From Agromyces sp. S2-1-8 (lineage in GTDB: Bacteria; Actinomycetota; Actinomycetes; Actinomycetales; Microbacteriaceae), in NCBI RefSeq assembly GCF_021129215.1, contig NZ_JAJOLP010000001.1, forward strand, positions 434,001 to 498,000: a stretch of DNA of 64,000 bases, written 5' to 3'. Below, in pieces: positions 25,432-33,289 of the stretch (its first letter is position 1; each line of letters begins with the position of its first letter). Both the position numbers and the translations under genes were made by a program. The notes below the pieces were generated by a model. That model had not been told where the DNA came from. It saw only the letters and a list, made by a program, of their open reading frames with translations, and did no database searches.

Positions 25432-26415
25432 TCAGGCGGTGGCCTGCGCGAAGCGTTCGGCCTGCCGGCCGAGGAACTCGGCCAGCTCCGGCCCTTCGAC
25501 GCGGTAGCGCACGCCCGGAGGAATCCACATGAGGGCCATCGCGAGCGCCTCGACCGACTCGGCCTCGAGCGGCCACGCGCAGTGCGCCTCATCGACGGCC
25601 TGGACCTCGCGCCCGTACCAGCCGAGGTGCTCGACGAGCTCGGCGCGCGGAAGCTCGACGATCACGCGCGCCTCGATGCTGCGGCGCCGGTAGCGCACCG
25701 CGCGTTCGACGCGCTCGCGCGCATCCTCCTCGGTCAGCGCACGCGGCTCGAAGCGCACCCTGGTCGGGAACACGTCGCTGATGCGGTCGAGCCGGAACGT
25801 GCGCCAGTCGTCGCGATCGCGGTCCCACGCGAGCAGGTACCAGCGACGGGCGACGGGCACGAGCCGGTACGGTTCGACGCTGCGGGCGGACCCCTGCCCC
25901 GAGGCATCCGTGTACTTGAACCGCAGCCGCTCGCCGTCGCGGCACGACAGGGCGAGCAGTCCGAGCAGTTCGGCGTCGACCTCGGGTGCCGGACGGCCCG
26001 AGCGGTTCCACCCGCCCGCGCCGACGCCGACCGCCGTGTGCGACTGCAGCGCCTCGATGCGCCGGCGCAGCGCGGGCGGCAGCACCTGCTCGATCTTCGC
26101 GAGCGCCGAGAGCGTCGTGTGCTCGGCGCCGCGCAGCCCGGCCGTCGCCTGCGAGCGCAGGCCGAGCGCGATCGCGACGCCCTCGTCGTCGGTGAGCAGC
26201 AGCGGCGGCAGTCCCGTACCCGCTTCGAGCCGATAGCCTCCGGCGCTGCCGCGCACCGATTCGATGCCGTAGCCGAGCTCGCGCAGCCGTTCGACGTCGC
26301 GTCGGAGCGTTCGCTCGCTGACGCCGAGCCGGCCCGTGAGTTCGCGCGCCGACCAGTGCCGGTGGCTCTGCAGGAGGGAGAGCAGTTCGAGGGTTCTCGA
26401 GGTGGTCGCGGCCAT
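25432..26415 (-). CDS. WYL-domain transcriptional regulator (YafY type)
   Basis: A 327-aa protein: a DeoR-like winged helix (residues 1-60, WSARELTGRLGVSERTLRRDVERLRELGY) and a WYL domain (YRLVPVARRWYLLAWDRDRDDWRTFRLDRIS), with the conserved W-Y-L written as RRWYLLAWD. A C-terminal WCX extension follows (ARVIVELPRAELVEHLGWYG). It is divergent from a drug-type ABC exporter operon, 60 nt apart, and is its probable regulator (inference). Confidence 0.9.
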   Translation of the reverse strand: MAATTSRTLELLSLLQSHRHWSARELTGRLGVSERTLRRDVERLRELGYGIESVRGSAGGYRLEAGTGLPPLLLTDDEGVAIALGLRSQATAGLRGAEHTTLSALAKIEQVLPPALRRRIEALQSHTAVGVGAGGWNRSGRPAPEVDAELLGLLALSCRDGERLRFKYTDASGQGSARSVEPYRLVPVARRWYLLAWDRDRDDWRTFRLDRISDVFPTRVRFEPRALTEEDARERVERAVRYRRRSIEARVIVELPRAELVEHLGWYGREVQAVDEAHCAWPLEAESVEALAMALMWIPPGVRYRVEGPELAEFLGRQAERFAQATA

Positions 26416-26475
26416 GTTCCGATTCTCCCTCTAATGCGGACAGAAAGTGACCGGATGCCTCGAGAGACTGGCCGC

Positions 26476-27462
26476 ATGACGAACCAGATGATCACCGCAC
26501 AGGGCCTCACGAAGACGTTCCGCTCCAAGGGGCAGACCGTCGAGGCCGTCCGTTCCCTCGACCTCGCCGTCGGCGAGGGCGAGCTCGTCGCGTTCCTCGG
26601 CCCGAACGGCGCCGGAAAGTCGACGACGCTCCGCATGCTCACGACCCTCCTGCCCGCGACGAGCGGTGGGGCCACGGTCGCCGGATGCGACATCCGCACC
26701 GACGCGGCCGGGGTTCGCCGCCGTATCGGCTACGTCGGCCAGGGCAGCTCCGGCGGGCACACCCAGCGCGTGCGCGACGAACTGCACGCGCAGGGCGCGT
26801 TCTACGGGCTCGGCCGCCGAGAGACCCGCGCCCGCGCGGCCGAGCTCATCGAGTCGCTCGAGCTCGGCCAGGTTGCGAACCGCACCGTGCAGCAGCTCTC
26901 GGGCGGGCAGAAGCGCCGGCTCGACATCGCGCTCGGGCTCATCCACCGGCCCGGGCTGCTGTTCCTCGACGAGCCGTCGACGGGCCTCGACCCGCACAGC
27001 CGGGCCAACCTCTGGCAGCACATCGTCGAGCTCCGCCGCGAGACCGGCACCACGATCTTCCTCACGACGCACTACCTCGACGAGGCCGACCAGCTCGCCG
27101 AGCGCGTCATGGTCATGGACCACGGCTCGGTCATCGCCGACGACACGGCAGGGGCGCTCAAGTCGTCGCTCGCGGGCGACCGCGTCACGCTCGCGTTCGA
27201 CACCGCCGCGGATGCCGCGGCCGCAGCCGCCCGCATCGGCGCCGAGCCCGACCCGGCCGACCCGAGGGTCGTCGCCGTCACGGCACCGGGCGGCGACCGG
27301 GCGCTGCCCCGCTACATCCGCGACCTGTCGGACGCCGGGATCGAGGTCGTCGCCGCCACGCACCGGCAGCCGACCCTCGACGACGTCTTCCTCGCCCTCA
27401 CCGGCCGCAGTCTCCGCGAAGAGGCGGCGCACGCCGAGCCCGCCGAACTCGCCACCGTCTGA
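26476..27462 (+). CDS. ABC transporter ATP-binding protein, DrrA-like
   Basis: A 328-aa ATPase of the daunorubicin-resistance (DrrA) group. Walker A is FLGPNGAGKSTTLRML, signature LSGGQKRRLDIALGL, Walker B LLFLDEPSTGLDP, H-loop LTTHYLDEADQLA. The extra C-terminal domain of about 90 residues (VTLAFDTAADAAAAA, then THRQPTLDDVFLALTGRSLREE) is typical of DrrA-type exporter ATPases. It pairs with the permease at 27492. The substrate is probably an amphipathic drug or lipid; specificity is not determinable. Confidence 0.92.
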   Translation: MTNQMITAQGLTKTFRSKGQTVEAVRSLDLAVGEGELVAFLGPNGAGKSTTLRMLTTLLPATSGGATVAGCDIRTDAAGVRRRIGYVGQGSSGGHTQRVRDELHAQGAFYGLGRRETRARAAELIESLELGQVANRTVQQLSGGQKRRLDIALGLIHRPGLLFLDEPSTGLDPHSRANLWQHIVELRRETGTTIFLTTHYLDEADQLAERVMVMDHGSVIADDTAGALKSSLAGDRVTLAFDTAADAAAAAARIGAEPDPADPRVVAVTAPGGDRALPRYIRDLSDAGIEVVAATHRQPTLDDVFLALTGRSLREEAAHAEPAELATV

Positions 27463-27491
27463 CCGCACGATCACCTGAAGGGACCGCTCTC

Positions 27492-28274
27492 ATGACCACC
27501 ACCGCACCCACCGCCCGCCCCACGGGCTTCGTCCACGACACCGCCGCCGTCTTCGTGCGCGAGTCGAAGCCCCTCATCCGAGACCCGTTCAGCGTCGTGT
27601 TCTCGCTCGTGCAGCCGCTCGTCTTCCTCGGGCTCTTCGGGCCGCTGCTCATCGGCGCCGCCGGCGGCGACGTCGCAGGCACGCTGCAGTGGTTCGTGCC
27701 CGGCATCCTCGTCATGGTCGCCCTCTTCGGCACCGCCTCGACCGGGGCGAACCTGCTGTTCGAGATGCAGACCGGCTCGCACGAGCGCACCCTCGTCGCC
27801 CCGCTCTCGCGGAGCGCCCTGCTCGTCGGCCGCGCCCTGAAGGAGGTCGTGCCCCTCGTCATCCAGGGCACGATCGTCGTGCTCGTCGCCGTGCCGTTCG
27901 GGTTCAGCGTGAACGCGGCAGGGCTCGTGGCCGGCCTGCTCGTGCTCGCGGTGTTCGGCATCGGCTTCGGCGCACTGAGCTACACGCTCGCGCTCGCCTG
28001 CCGGAACCGCGACTGGATGTTCTGGATGGTGCACCAGACGCTGCTCTTCCCGCTCATGATCCTCTCGGGCATGCTGCTGCCGCTCGACGACGGCCCCGGC
28101 TGGATGAAGGCCGCCGCTGCCGTGAACCCGCTGAGCTACCTCGTCGGCGCCGAGCGGGCGCTGCTCGCCGGCGACTTCGGAGCCCCCGCCGTCGTCGGCG
28201 GCGCGATCGCCGCGATCGTCACGTGCGCGGTGGGTGTCGTCGTCGGCGTGCGCGCGATGCGCCGGGCGCGCTGA
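27492..28274 (+). CDS. ABC-2 type exporter permease, DrrB-like
   Basis: A 260-aa membrane protein of the ABC-2 family with about six transmembrane segments. The N-terminal VFVRESKPLIRDPFSVVFSL and the LFPLMILSGMLLPLDDGPGWMKAAAAVNPLSYLV block are the ABC-2 signature. It follows its ATPase by 29 nt with GAAGGGA upstream of the ATG. Together they form a two-component exporter under the divergent WYL regulator. Confidence 0.92.
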   Translation: MTTTAPTARPTGFVHDTAAVFVRESKPLIRDPFSVVFSLVQPLVFLGLFGPLLIGAAGGDVAGTLQWFVPGILVMVALFGTASTGANLLFEMQTGSHERTLVAPLSRSALLVGRALKEVVPLVIQGTIVVLVAVPFGFSVNAAGLVAGLLVLAVFGIGFGALSYTLALACRNRDWMFWMVHQTLLFPLMILSGMLLPLDDGPGWMKAAAAVNPLSYLVGAERALLAGDFGAPAVVGGAIAAIVTCAVGVVVGVRAMRRAR

Positions 28275-28280
28275 GCGCGC

Positions 28281-28445
28281 TCAGCCCTTCGAACCTCGAC
28301 GCGCCAGTACGACGGCAGCGACGACGATCACCGCCCCGAGCACGAGCAGGGTCGCGACCAGCCAGGACGCATCGAACGTGACCGCCGCCGTGTCGTGACA
28401 GTCGACGTTCGTCGCGCACGAGGTGAGCACAGTCGAGCCGATCAT
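28281..28445 (-). CDS. Small single-span membrane protein
   Basis: A 54-aa protein. GGGAGG sits 4 nt before the ATG at 28445. Residues 1-26 carry two Cys (TSCATNVDC); then one transmembrane span (WLVATLLVLGAVIVVAAVVLA) and a basic RRGSKG tail, giving an outside-N, inside-C topology. It converges with the ABC permease (6 nt between stops). Function unknown; the strong ribosome site makes it credible despite its size. Confidence 0.6.
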   Translation of the reverse strand: MIGSTVLTSCATNVDCHDTAAVTFDASWLVATLLVLGAVIVVAAVVLARRGSKG

Positions 28446-28525
28446 GACGCCTCCCGAGTTGATGCTCGCTCCATCGTGACGCCCGCAGCCGTCGTCGGCA
28501 CCCCGCCGGAAGTAACGATTCGGCC

Positions 28526-28563
28526 AATGCCGGTTCCGCCCCATGTGAGGCGGAACCGGCATT
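28526..28563. repeat. 15-bp perfect hairpin sharing a core with 4009-4046
   Basis: Arms 28526-28540 and 28549-28563 are perfectly complementary with loop CCATGTGA. It shares the GCCGGTTCC/GGAACCGGC core with the hairpin at 4009-4046. Here it lies between divergent genes, upstream of the FAD oxidoreductase, so a terminator role is less natural and it may be a repeat family. Confidence 0.5.
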
Positions 28564-28610
28564 GCCGTTTGCGGAACCCCCGCCCCAGCCGGGGCGTTTA
28601 CGCTCGGAGG

Positions 28611-30275
28611 ATGCCGCTCCCCCGACCAGCGCCCGAGCCCGCCGCCGCCGCCACCGCCGCCGCCCTCACCGCACACGACGTCGTGATCGTCGGCGGAGGC
28701 CACAACGGCCTCACGGCCGCCGCCTACCTCGCCCGCGCCGGCCTCGACGTGCTGCTGCTCGAGCGCGACGACCACCTCGGCGGCGCGGCGGTCTCGGCCG
28801 AGGCGTTCGAGGGCGTCGACGCACGGCTCAGCCGCTACTCGTACCTCGTGAGCCTGCTGCCGCAGCGGATCGTCGACGACCTCGGCCTCGAGATCGGGCT
28901 CGTCCGCCGCCGGTTCTCGTCGTACACGCCCGACCCCGCCGACCCCGGGCGCGGCCTGCTCGTCGACGGCGACGCCGGCCCCGAGGCATCCCGCGCCGCC
29001 TTCGAGCGCGTCGACGCGCAGGCCGACGCCGCCGCCTGGGACGCGTTCTATCGAAGCACCGCACGGCTGGCCGAGCGCCTCTTCCCCACCCTGACCGAGC
29101 CGCTGCCGACCCGCGCCGAGGCCCGCGCGCTCGTCGGCGACGACGACGTCTGGAATGCGTTCGTCGAGCGCCCGCTCGGCGAGACGATCGACGCGACCTT
29201 CGCGAGCGACCTCGTGCGCGGGGTCGTCGCGACCGACGGGCTCATCGGCACATTCACCGCGCTCGACGACCCGTCGCTCGACGCGAACCGGTGCTTCCTC
29301 TACCACGTCATCGGCGGCGGCACCGGCGACTGGGACGTGCCGATCGGCGGCATGGGCGCGGTCTCGGGCGAGCTGGAGCGTGCGGCGCGCACGGCAGGAG
29401 CGCGGCTCGTGACCGGCGCCGAGGTCGTGGCCGTCGACCCGACCGGTCGCGTGCGCTACCGGGTCGACGGCGGCGAACGGGTCGCGACCGCGGGCACGGT
29501 GCTCGCGAACGTCGCGCCCGCCGTGCTCGAGCGGCTCGTCGAGGCGGGCGACCCCGATGCCGCCGCGGTGCCGCCCGTCGTGCGTGCGCGCCTGCACGCT
29601 CTGCACGCGCCCGAGGGCGCACAGGTCAAGGTCAACCTGCTGCTCGAGCGGCTGCCCCGGCTGCGCGACGCAGACGTCGCCGCCGAGCAGGCGTTCGCGG
29701 GCACCTTCCACATCAACGAGCTCGCGACGCAGCTCGACGCCGCCTTCTCGACAGCCGTGCGCGGCGGCATCCCCTCGCCCTTGCCGTGCGAGATCTACTG
29801 CCACACGCTGAGCGATCCGTCGATCCTCGCGCCCGAACTCGCCGCCGCGGGCATGCACACGCTCACCGTCTTCGGGTTGCACGTGCCGCACCGACTGCTC
29901 GAACGCCACGGAAACGCCGAACTGCGCGAGCTGCTGCAGCAGGCGGTGCTCGACTCGCTCGACAGCGTGCTCGCCGAACCCGTCGAGGGCGTCATCGCGA
30001 AGGATGCCTCGGGCCGGCCGTGCATCGAGACGAAGACGACCCTCGACCTCGAGGAGTCGCTGCGCATGCCGGGCGGCAACATCTTCCACGGCCCGCTGTC
30101 GTGGCCGTGGGCCGACGACGGCGCGCCGCTCGCGACGTCGGCCGAGCGGTGGGGCGTCGCCACGCGGCACCCTCGCGTGCTCCTGTGCGGGTCGGGCGCG
30201 GTCCGCGGCGGCGCGGTGAGCGGCATCGGCGGGCACAACGCCGCGATGGCCGTGCTCGAGGAGCTGGCGGGCTGA
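28611..30275 (+). CDS. FAD-dependent oxidoreductase, phytoene-dehydrogenase/PYROXD2-like
   Basis: A 554-aa flavoprotein. The Rossmann FAD site VVIVGGGHNGLTAAAYLARAGLDVLLLE is at residues 24-51, GGMGAVSGELERAA lies mid-protein, and PGGNIFHGPLSWPW with GGAVSGIGGHNAAMAVL closes the protein. This pattern fits the PYROXD2-like branch of the phytoene desaturase (CrtI/COG1233) family. No carotenoid genes are nearby, so a carotenoid role is not supported. The start is uncertain: GGAGG touches the ATG at 28611, too close for optimal initiation. Confidence 0.87.
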   Translation: MPLPRPAPEPAAAATAAALTAHDVVIVGGGHNGLTAAAYLARAGLDVLLLERDDHLGGAAVSAEAFEGVDARLSRYSYLVSLLPQRIVDDLGLEIGLVRRRFSSYTPDPADPGRGLLVDGDAGPEASRAAFERVDAQADAAAWDAFYRSTARLAERLFPTLTEPLPTRAEARALVGDDDVWNAFVERPLGETIDATFASDLVRGVVATDGLIGTFTALDDPSLDANRCFLYHVIGGGTGDWDVPIGGMGAVSGELERAARTAGARLVTGAEVVAVDPTGRVRYRVDGGERVATAGTVLANVAPAVLERLVEAGDPDAAAVPPVVRARLHALHAPEGAQVKVNLLLERLPRLRDADVAAEQAFAGTFHINELATQLDAAFSTAVRGGIPSPLPCEIYCHTLSDPSILAPELAAAGMHTLTVFGLHVPHRLLERHGNAELRELLQQAVLDSLDSVLAEPVEGVIAKDASGRPCIETKTTLDLEESLRMPGGNIFHGPLSWPWADDGAPLATSAERWGVATRHPRVLLCGSGAVRGGAVSGIGGHNAAMAVLEELAG

Positions 30276-30276
30276 G

Positions 30277-30307
30277 GGCGCGGCGGCTGAGGATGGGGCG
30301 CCGCGCC
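30277..30307 (+). terminator. GC-rich hairpin after the FAD oxidoreductase
   Basis: GGCGCGGCG (30277-30285) pairs with CGCCGCGCC (30299-30307). It lies between the oxidoreductase stop and the TetR start. No T-tract. Confidence 0.45.
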
Positions 30308-30330
30308 ATACCCTCCGGTACGGTGGCTCC

Positions 30331-30933
30331 ATGTCGACGACACGCGAGCGCTGGCTCGACGAGGGGCTCGAGGTGCTCGCGACCGAAGGCGCGCCGGGGC
30401 TGCGGATCGACCGGCTCGCGGCACGCCTCGGCGTGACGAAGGGGTCGTTCCACCACCACTTCACCGGGGCCGGCGCCTACAAGGACGCACTGCTCGCGTA
30501 CTACGAGGAGCACACCCTCGCCGCGATCGACGAGGGGATCGCGGCACAGCGCGCCCGCGGCACGCGCGCCACCCTCTCGTGGCTCAGTGAGCTCGCGATC
30601 TCGGGCGCTCCATCGATCCGCCCGACCGCGCTCGACGCTGCCGTGCGCGCCTGGGCGCACTCCGACGACGATGCGCGGGCGACGCAGGCGCGCATCGACG
30701 CGCGCATCATCGATGCACTGCAGGCGGTGTGGCGGCCGGCGACGACATCCGACGCGGCCGCCCGGACCGCGGCACTCGTGCCGTACCTCGTCTCGGTCGG
30801 CGCGGCCGCGACGGTGCCGCCGATCAGCAGCGACGAGCTCCGGGCGGTCTACGAGCTCCTGCTCGAGATCGCCCCGGTCGCGGGCGGACCGACGGCCGAC
30901 GGCGACGGCGACGGCGCCGGCGCCGGAGACTGA
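30331..30933 (+). CDS. TetR/AcrR-family regulator
   Basis: A 200-aa protein. TetR HTH LRIDRLAARLGVTKGSFHHHF at residues about 24-44; C-terminal domain with LVPYLVSVGAAATVPP and a low-complexity Gly/Asp tail (ADGDGDGAGAGD). It converges with the DoxX-like gene at 30968. A 27-bp palindrome upstream of that gene (31332) shares an ATACC/GGTA theme with sequence just before this ATG (CCATACCCTCCGGTACGGTGG), so it may be the palindrome's ligand (inference). Confidence 0.88.
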   Translation: MSTTRERWLDEGLEVLATEGAPGLRIDRLAARLGVTKGSFHHHFTGAGAYKDALLAYYEEHTLAAIDEGIAAQRARGTRATLSWLSELAISGAPSIRPTALDAAVRAWAHSDDDARATQARIDARIIDALQAVWRPATTSDAAARTAALVPYLVSVGAAATVPPISSDELRAVYELLLEIAPVAGGPTADGDGDGAGAGD

Positions 30934-30967
30934 GGCCGGCCGGCGCACCGGGGCGGAGGCCCGCAGG

Positions 30968-31330
30968 TCAGAGCACGAAGCAGAAGAGTCCGGTCGCGAG
31001 GCAGATCACGAGCATGCCCGTCGCGTTGAGGAACAGGTTGCGCCCGAGGTCGCGCGCCCGCACGTGCATGCCGATCGCGACGAGGAAGTAGGCGATGAGC
31101 GCGGCGCAGGTGAGCGCGCCGAGGTACGGAATCCAGATGCCCGCGATGAGCCCCGCGGCGGCGGCGAACTTGATCGGCGGCATCACCCACCACCACTTCT
31201 TCGGGAAGCCCACGTCCTCGAAGCACTTCGCGATGAATGCGACGGGCTTCAGGCAGAGCAGGGCGTCGCCGAAGCAGATGGCAGCGAGCAGCACGACGGG
31301 CCAGACCGGGTCGGGAAGGGCGGCATCCAT
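30968..31330 (-). CDS. DoxX-like membrane protein
   Basis: A 120-aa protein with four hydrophobic segments in the DoxX-like arrangement (VVLLAAICFGDALLCLKP; GFPKKWWWVMPPIKFAAAAGLI; LTCAALIAYFLVAIGMHVRARD; NATGMLVICLATGLFCFVL). ATG at 31330, or ATG 31342, which lies within a 27-bp perfect palindrome. DoxX-family proteins are small inner-membrane proteins; some function with thiosulfate:quinone oxidation or redox stress, but the role here is unknown. The operator immediately abuts the start, suggesting tight repression. Confidence 0.78.
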   Translation of the reverse strand: MDAALPDPVWPVVLLAAICFGDALLCLKPVAFIAKCFEDVGFPKKWWWVMPPIKFAAAAGLIAGIWIPYLGALTCAALIAYFLVAIGMHVRARDLGRNLFLNATGMLVICLATGLFCFVL

Positions 31331-31331
31331 G

Positions 31332-31358
31332 GGCCATACCATACCGTATGGTATGGCC
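31332..31358. promoter_or_regulatory. 27-bp perfect palindrome GGCCATACCATAC-C-GTATGGTATGGCC
   Basis: A perfect inverted repeat, 13 nt per arm with a central C. It overlaps the alternative start of the DoxX-like gene and lies in the 43-nt gap between two same-strand DoxX-type genes. It is the most symmetrical site in the window and almost certainly a dimer-bound operator. Confidence 0.75.
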
Positions 31359-31385
31359 TGCGACCAGACACGAGGATGCCGCGGT

Positions 31386-31745
31386 TCAGGCGAGCACGAT
31401 CCAACCGACGCCGACGACGAGCGAGACGACGCCCAGCACGAGGCTCGGCACGAACGACTCCTTGCGCTTCACGTGCAGCGCGACGGCGAACACCATGGTG
31501 ACGGCGAGCGCGAACGCCGCGGTCGGGGTGAGCCAGGCGAGGATGCCGGTCGCGGCGGGCAGCACGAGCCCGATGCCGCCGAGCAGCTCGAGGATGCCGA
31601 TGGTCTTCAGCTGGCCGGCGCTGACGTCTTCGACCCAGGGCATGTTGGCGAGCACGGCCTCGCGCGACTTCAGCGCCTTCATGCTTCCGGCCATGACGAA
31701 CAGGAGGGCGAGCAGGCCGGTGACGATCCACAGCGCGATGATCAA
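31386..31745 (-). CDS. DoxX-family membrane protein
   Basis: A 119-aa protein with four transmembrane segments (LWIVTGLLALLFVMAGSMK; GILELLGGIGLVLPAATGIL; AAFALAVTMVFAVALH; SLVLGVVSLVVGVGWIVL), as in DoxX_2/DoxD-like proteins. The TTG start at 31745 is supported by GGAGAAACACC. It is divergent from an HxlR regulator with two GTGCGTnACGCAC palindromes between them, a common arrangement for redox- or aldehyde-responsive HxlR/DoxX pairs. Confidence 0.85.
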   Translation of the reverse strand: MIIALWIVTGLLALLFVMAGSMKALKSREAVLANMPWVEDVSAGQLKTIGILELLGGIGLVLPAATGILAWLTPTAAFALAVTMVFAVALHVKRKESFVPSLVLGVVSLVVGVGWIVLA

Positions 31746-31776
31746 GGTGTTTCTCCAGACGAGTCGGTTACCATCA

Positions 31777-31789
31777 GTGCGTAACGCAC
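31777..31789. promoter_or_regulatory. GTGCGT-A-ACGCAC palindrome, HxlR operator copy 1
   Basis: A perfect 13-bp palindrome between doxX and hxlR, nested in a wider GTCGGTTA/TAACCGAC inverted repeat (about 31764-31808). An identical-half copy is 52 bp away at 31829-31841, about five helical turns. Confidence 0.7.
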
Positions 31790-31828
31790 GATCGGTGACT
31801 CTAACCGACGACCCCCACGCACTTCACC

Positions 31829-31841
31829 GTGCGTCACGCAC
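31829..31841. promoter_or_regulatory. GTGCGT-C-ACGCAC palindrome, HxlR operator copy 2
   Basis: Same half-sites as copy 1 with a different central base. Extra half-sites CACGCACTT (about 31816) and GGTGCGTAT (about 31845) flank it. Confidence 0.7.
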
Positions 31842-31885
31842 CCGAGGTGCGTATCGGGGGCGGCGTGCGACCGGAGAGGAGCACC

Positions 31886-32311
31886 ATGGCGACCCCGCTG
31901 ACCGCCGACGCCGTCGTCGATCGCCTGCCGCCCGCGGCGTCGCCGTGCAGCGTCGAGCACGAGGCGAGCGACGTCATCCGCGACGTGCTCGCCCGCGTCG
32001 GCGACAAGTGGAGCCTGCTCGTCGTCGGGCTGCTGCACGACGAACCGCTGCGCTTCACCGAACTGCAGCGCCGCATCGACGGCATCTCGCACCGCATGCT
32101 CACGCAGACCCTGCGCAACCTGCAGCGCGACGGACTCGTCTCACGGACGAGCTACGCCGAGATCCCGCCGCGCGTCGAGTACGCCGCGACCGAGCTCGGC
32201 CGTTCGCTCGCCGAACCCGTGCTCGGACTCGTGGGGTGGGCTGCCGCCCACCACGAGCAGATCACCGACGCCCGCGACGCCTTCGACGAGGCATCCACCC
32301 GAACGGGGTGA
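31886..32311 (+). CDS. HxlR-family transcriptional regulator
   Basis: A 141-aa protein of the HxlR family: conserved SPCSVEHEASDVIRDVLARVGDKWSLLVV (a Cys ahead of the HTH, as in redox or aldehyde-sensing YodB/HypR/HxlR proteins), then RFTELQRRIDGISHRMLTQTLRNLQRDGLV. GGAGAGGAGC precedes the ATG at 31886. Divergent from doxX; probably represses it through the two palindromes. Redox sensing through the N-terminal Cys is family knowledge, not shown here. Confidence 0.92.
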   Translation: MATPLTADAVVDRLPPAASPCSVEHEASDVIRDVLARVGDKWSLLVVGLLHDEPLRFTELQRRIDGISHRMLTQTLRNLQRDGLVSRTSYAEIPPRVEYAATELGRSLAEPVLGLVGWAAAHHEQITDARDAFDEASTRTG

Positions 32312-32329
32312 GACCCCGGTGCCGGGGTC
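32312..32329. terminator. Hairpin between convergent hxlR and membrane-protein genes
   Basis: GACCCCGG/CCGGGGTC is perfectly complementary with a tiny loop, spanning the junction of two convergent genes. It can act in both directions. Confidence 0.5.
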
Positions 32330-32690
32330 AGAAGATGAACATCTGGCCGAGCACGATGATCGCGATGACGAACAGCGCGATGATGGCGCCCGCGATCGCC
32401 AGCGACTTCGCCGAGAGATTCGCGACGACGTAGCCCACGAGGATCGGCACGGCCACGAGGAAGAGCGTCACGATCCACCAGAAGGTCTGGTAGGCGCCGG
32501 TGCCCACTTCTTCGAGCCGCCCCGAGAACAGCTGCTGCGTGTGCGGGTTCGTCGCGAATGCGAACGCGGCCGACAGCGGCAGGGCGACGAGGACGAGCAC
32601 GATCAGGCCGGCGAGCCAGCCCCACAGCCCCGACTTGCCCTCGGTGATGTCCATCGTCTCTTCGTGCGCAACGCGCCCCTTCGAACTCAT
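32328..32690 (-). CDS. Hypothetical three-span membrane protein
   Basis: A 120-aa protein with three hydrophobic segments (LWGWLAGLIVLVLVALPLSAAFAF; FWWIVTLFLVAVPILVGYVV; LAIAGAIIALFVIAIIVLGQMFIF). No recognised family. An alternative start is the internal Met at residue 13. It converges with hxlR, 16 nt apart. Confidence 0.68.
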   Translation of the reverse strand: MSSKGRVAHEETMDITEGKSGLWGWLAGLIVLVLVALPLSAAFAFATNPHTQQLFSGRLEEVGTGAYQTFWWIVTLFLVAVPILVGYVVANLSAKSLAIAGAIIALFVIAIIVLGQMFIF

Positions 32691-32755
32691 GCCACCGACT
32701 CTAGTGGTTCGTGCATCCGCGGGCTTAGCCTGAATTGAACGAAAGACTGGGGGCG

Positions 32756-33262
32756 ATGATGACCGCGAAACCGACCGGGCACTACGTGCTGAAGGCCGAC
32801 GGGCTCTACCTGCAGTTCGATCGGCTGTTCCATGCGCCCATCGAGGACGTCTGGTACAGCCTCACGAACCCGAACGCCATGAAGGCGTGGATCGGCACCT
32901 ACACGGGCAGCCCGTCGACGGGCGGCGTGCGCTTCCAGATGAGCGAGGAGGGCGCCGAGTGGATGAACGTCTCCATCCTCGAGTGCGCGGCACCCCACCG
33001 GTTCACGGCCGATTCGGGGTCGGGACCGAGCGGGGTCCGGGTGTTCTGCCACCTCGTCGAGGGCGGCGGCATGACGACCCTGACGCTCGGCCAGCGCGTG
33101 AAGGACGGGGCGGACGCGGCGAGCATCGGCCCGGGCTGGGACTTCTACCTCGACCGGCTCATCGCCGCCCGCTCGGGCGCCGCGATGCCCGCGTGGGAGA
33201 CCTACTTCCCCCAGTTCTCGCCCCATTACCGCGAACTGAAGGTGCCCGACACCGCCAACTGA
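32756..33262 (+). CDS. SRPBCC (AHSA1/START-like) domain protein
   Basis: A 168-aa protein. FDRLFHAPIEDVWYSLTNPNAMKAWIG is the START/AHSA1 N-terminal helix-grip signature, and ILECAAPHRF with TTLTLGQRVK continues the beta sheet. ATG 32756 (or 32759) follows CTGGGGG. Members bind hydrophobic ligands or assist Hsp90; the ligand is unknown. Confidence 0.8.
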   Translation: MMTAKPTGHYVLKADGLYLQFDRLFHAPIEDVWYSLTNPNAMKAWIGTYTGSPSTGGVRFQMSEEGAEWMNVSILECAAPHRFTADSGSGPSGVRVFCHLVEGGGMTTLTLGQRVKDGADAASIGPGWDFYLDRLIAARSGAAMPAWETYFPQFSPHYRELKVPDTAN

Positions 33263-33289
33263 GGCCGGCCCGACCCTAGACTGGCGCGC

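Noticed and set aside
28395-28610. Longer N-terminus of the FAD oxidoreductase from 28395
   Set aside because: The extension runs through the antisense of the small membrane protein and a hairpin and is Arg/Pro-rich; the FAD motif starts near residue 24 from ATG 28611.
28611-30275. Carotenoid (crtI) assignment for the FAD oxidoreductase
   Set aside because: No crtB, crtE or other carotenoid genes are nearby and the C-terminus fits the PYROXD2-like branch better.
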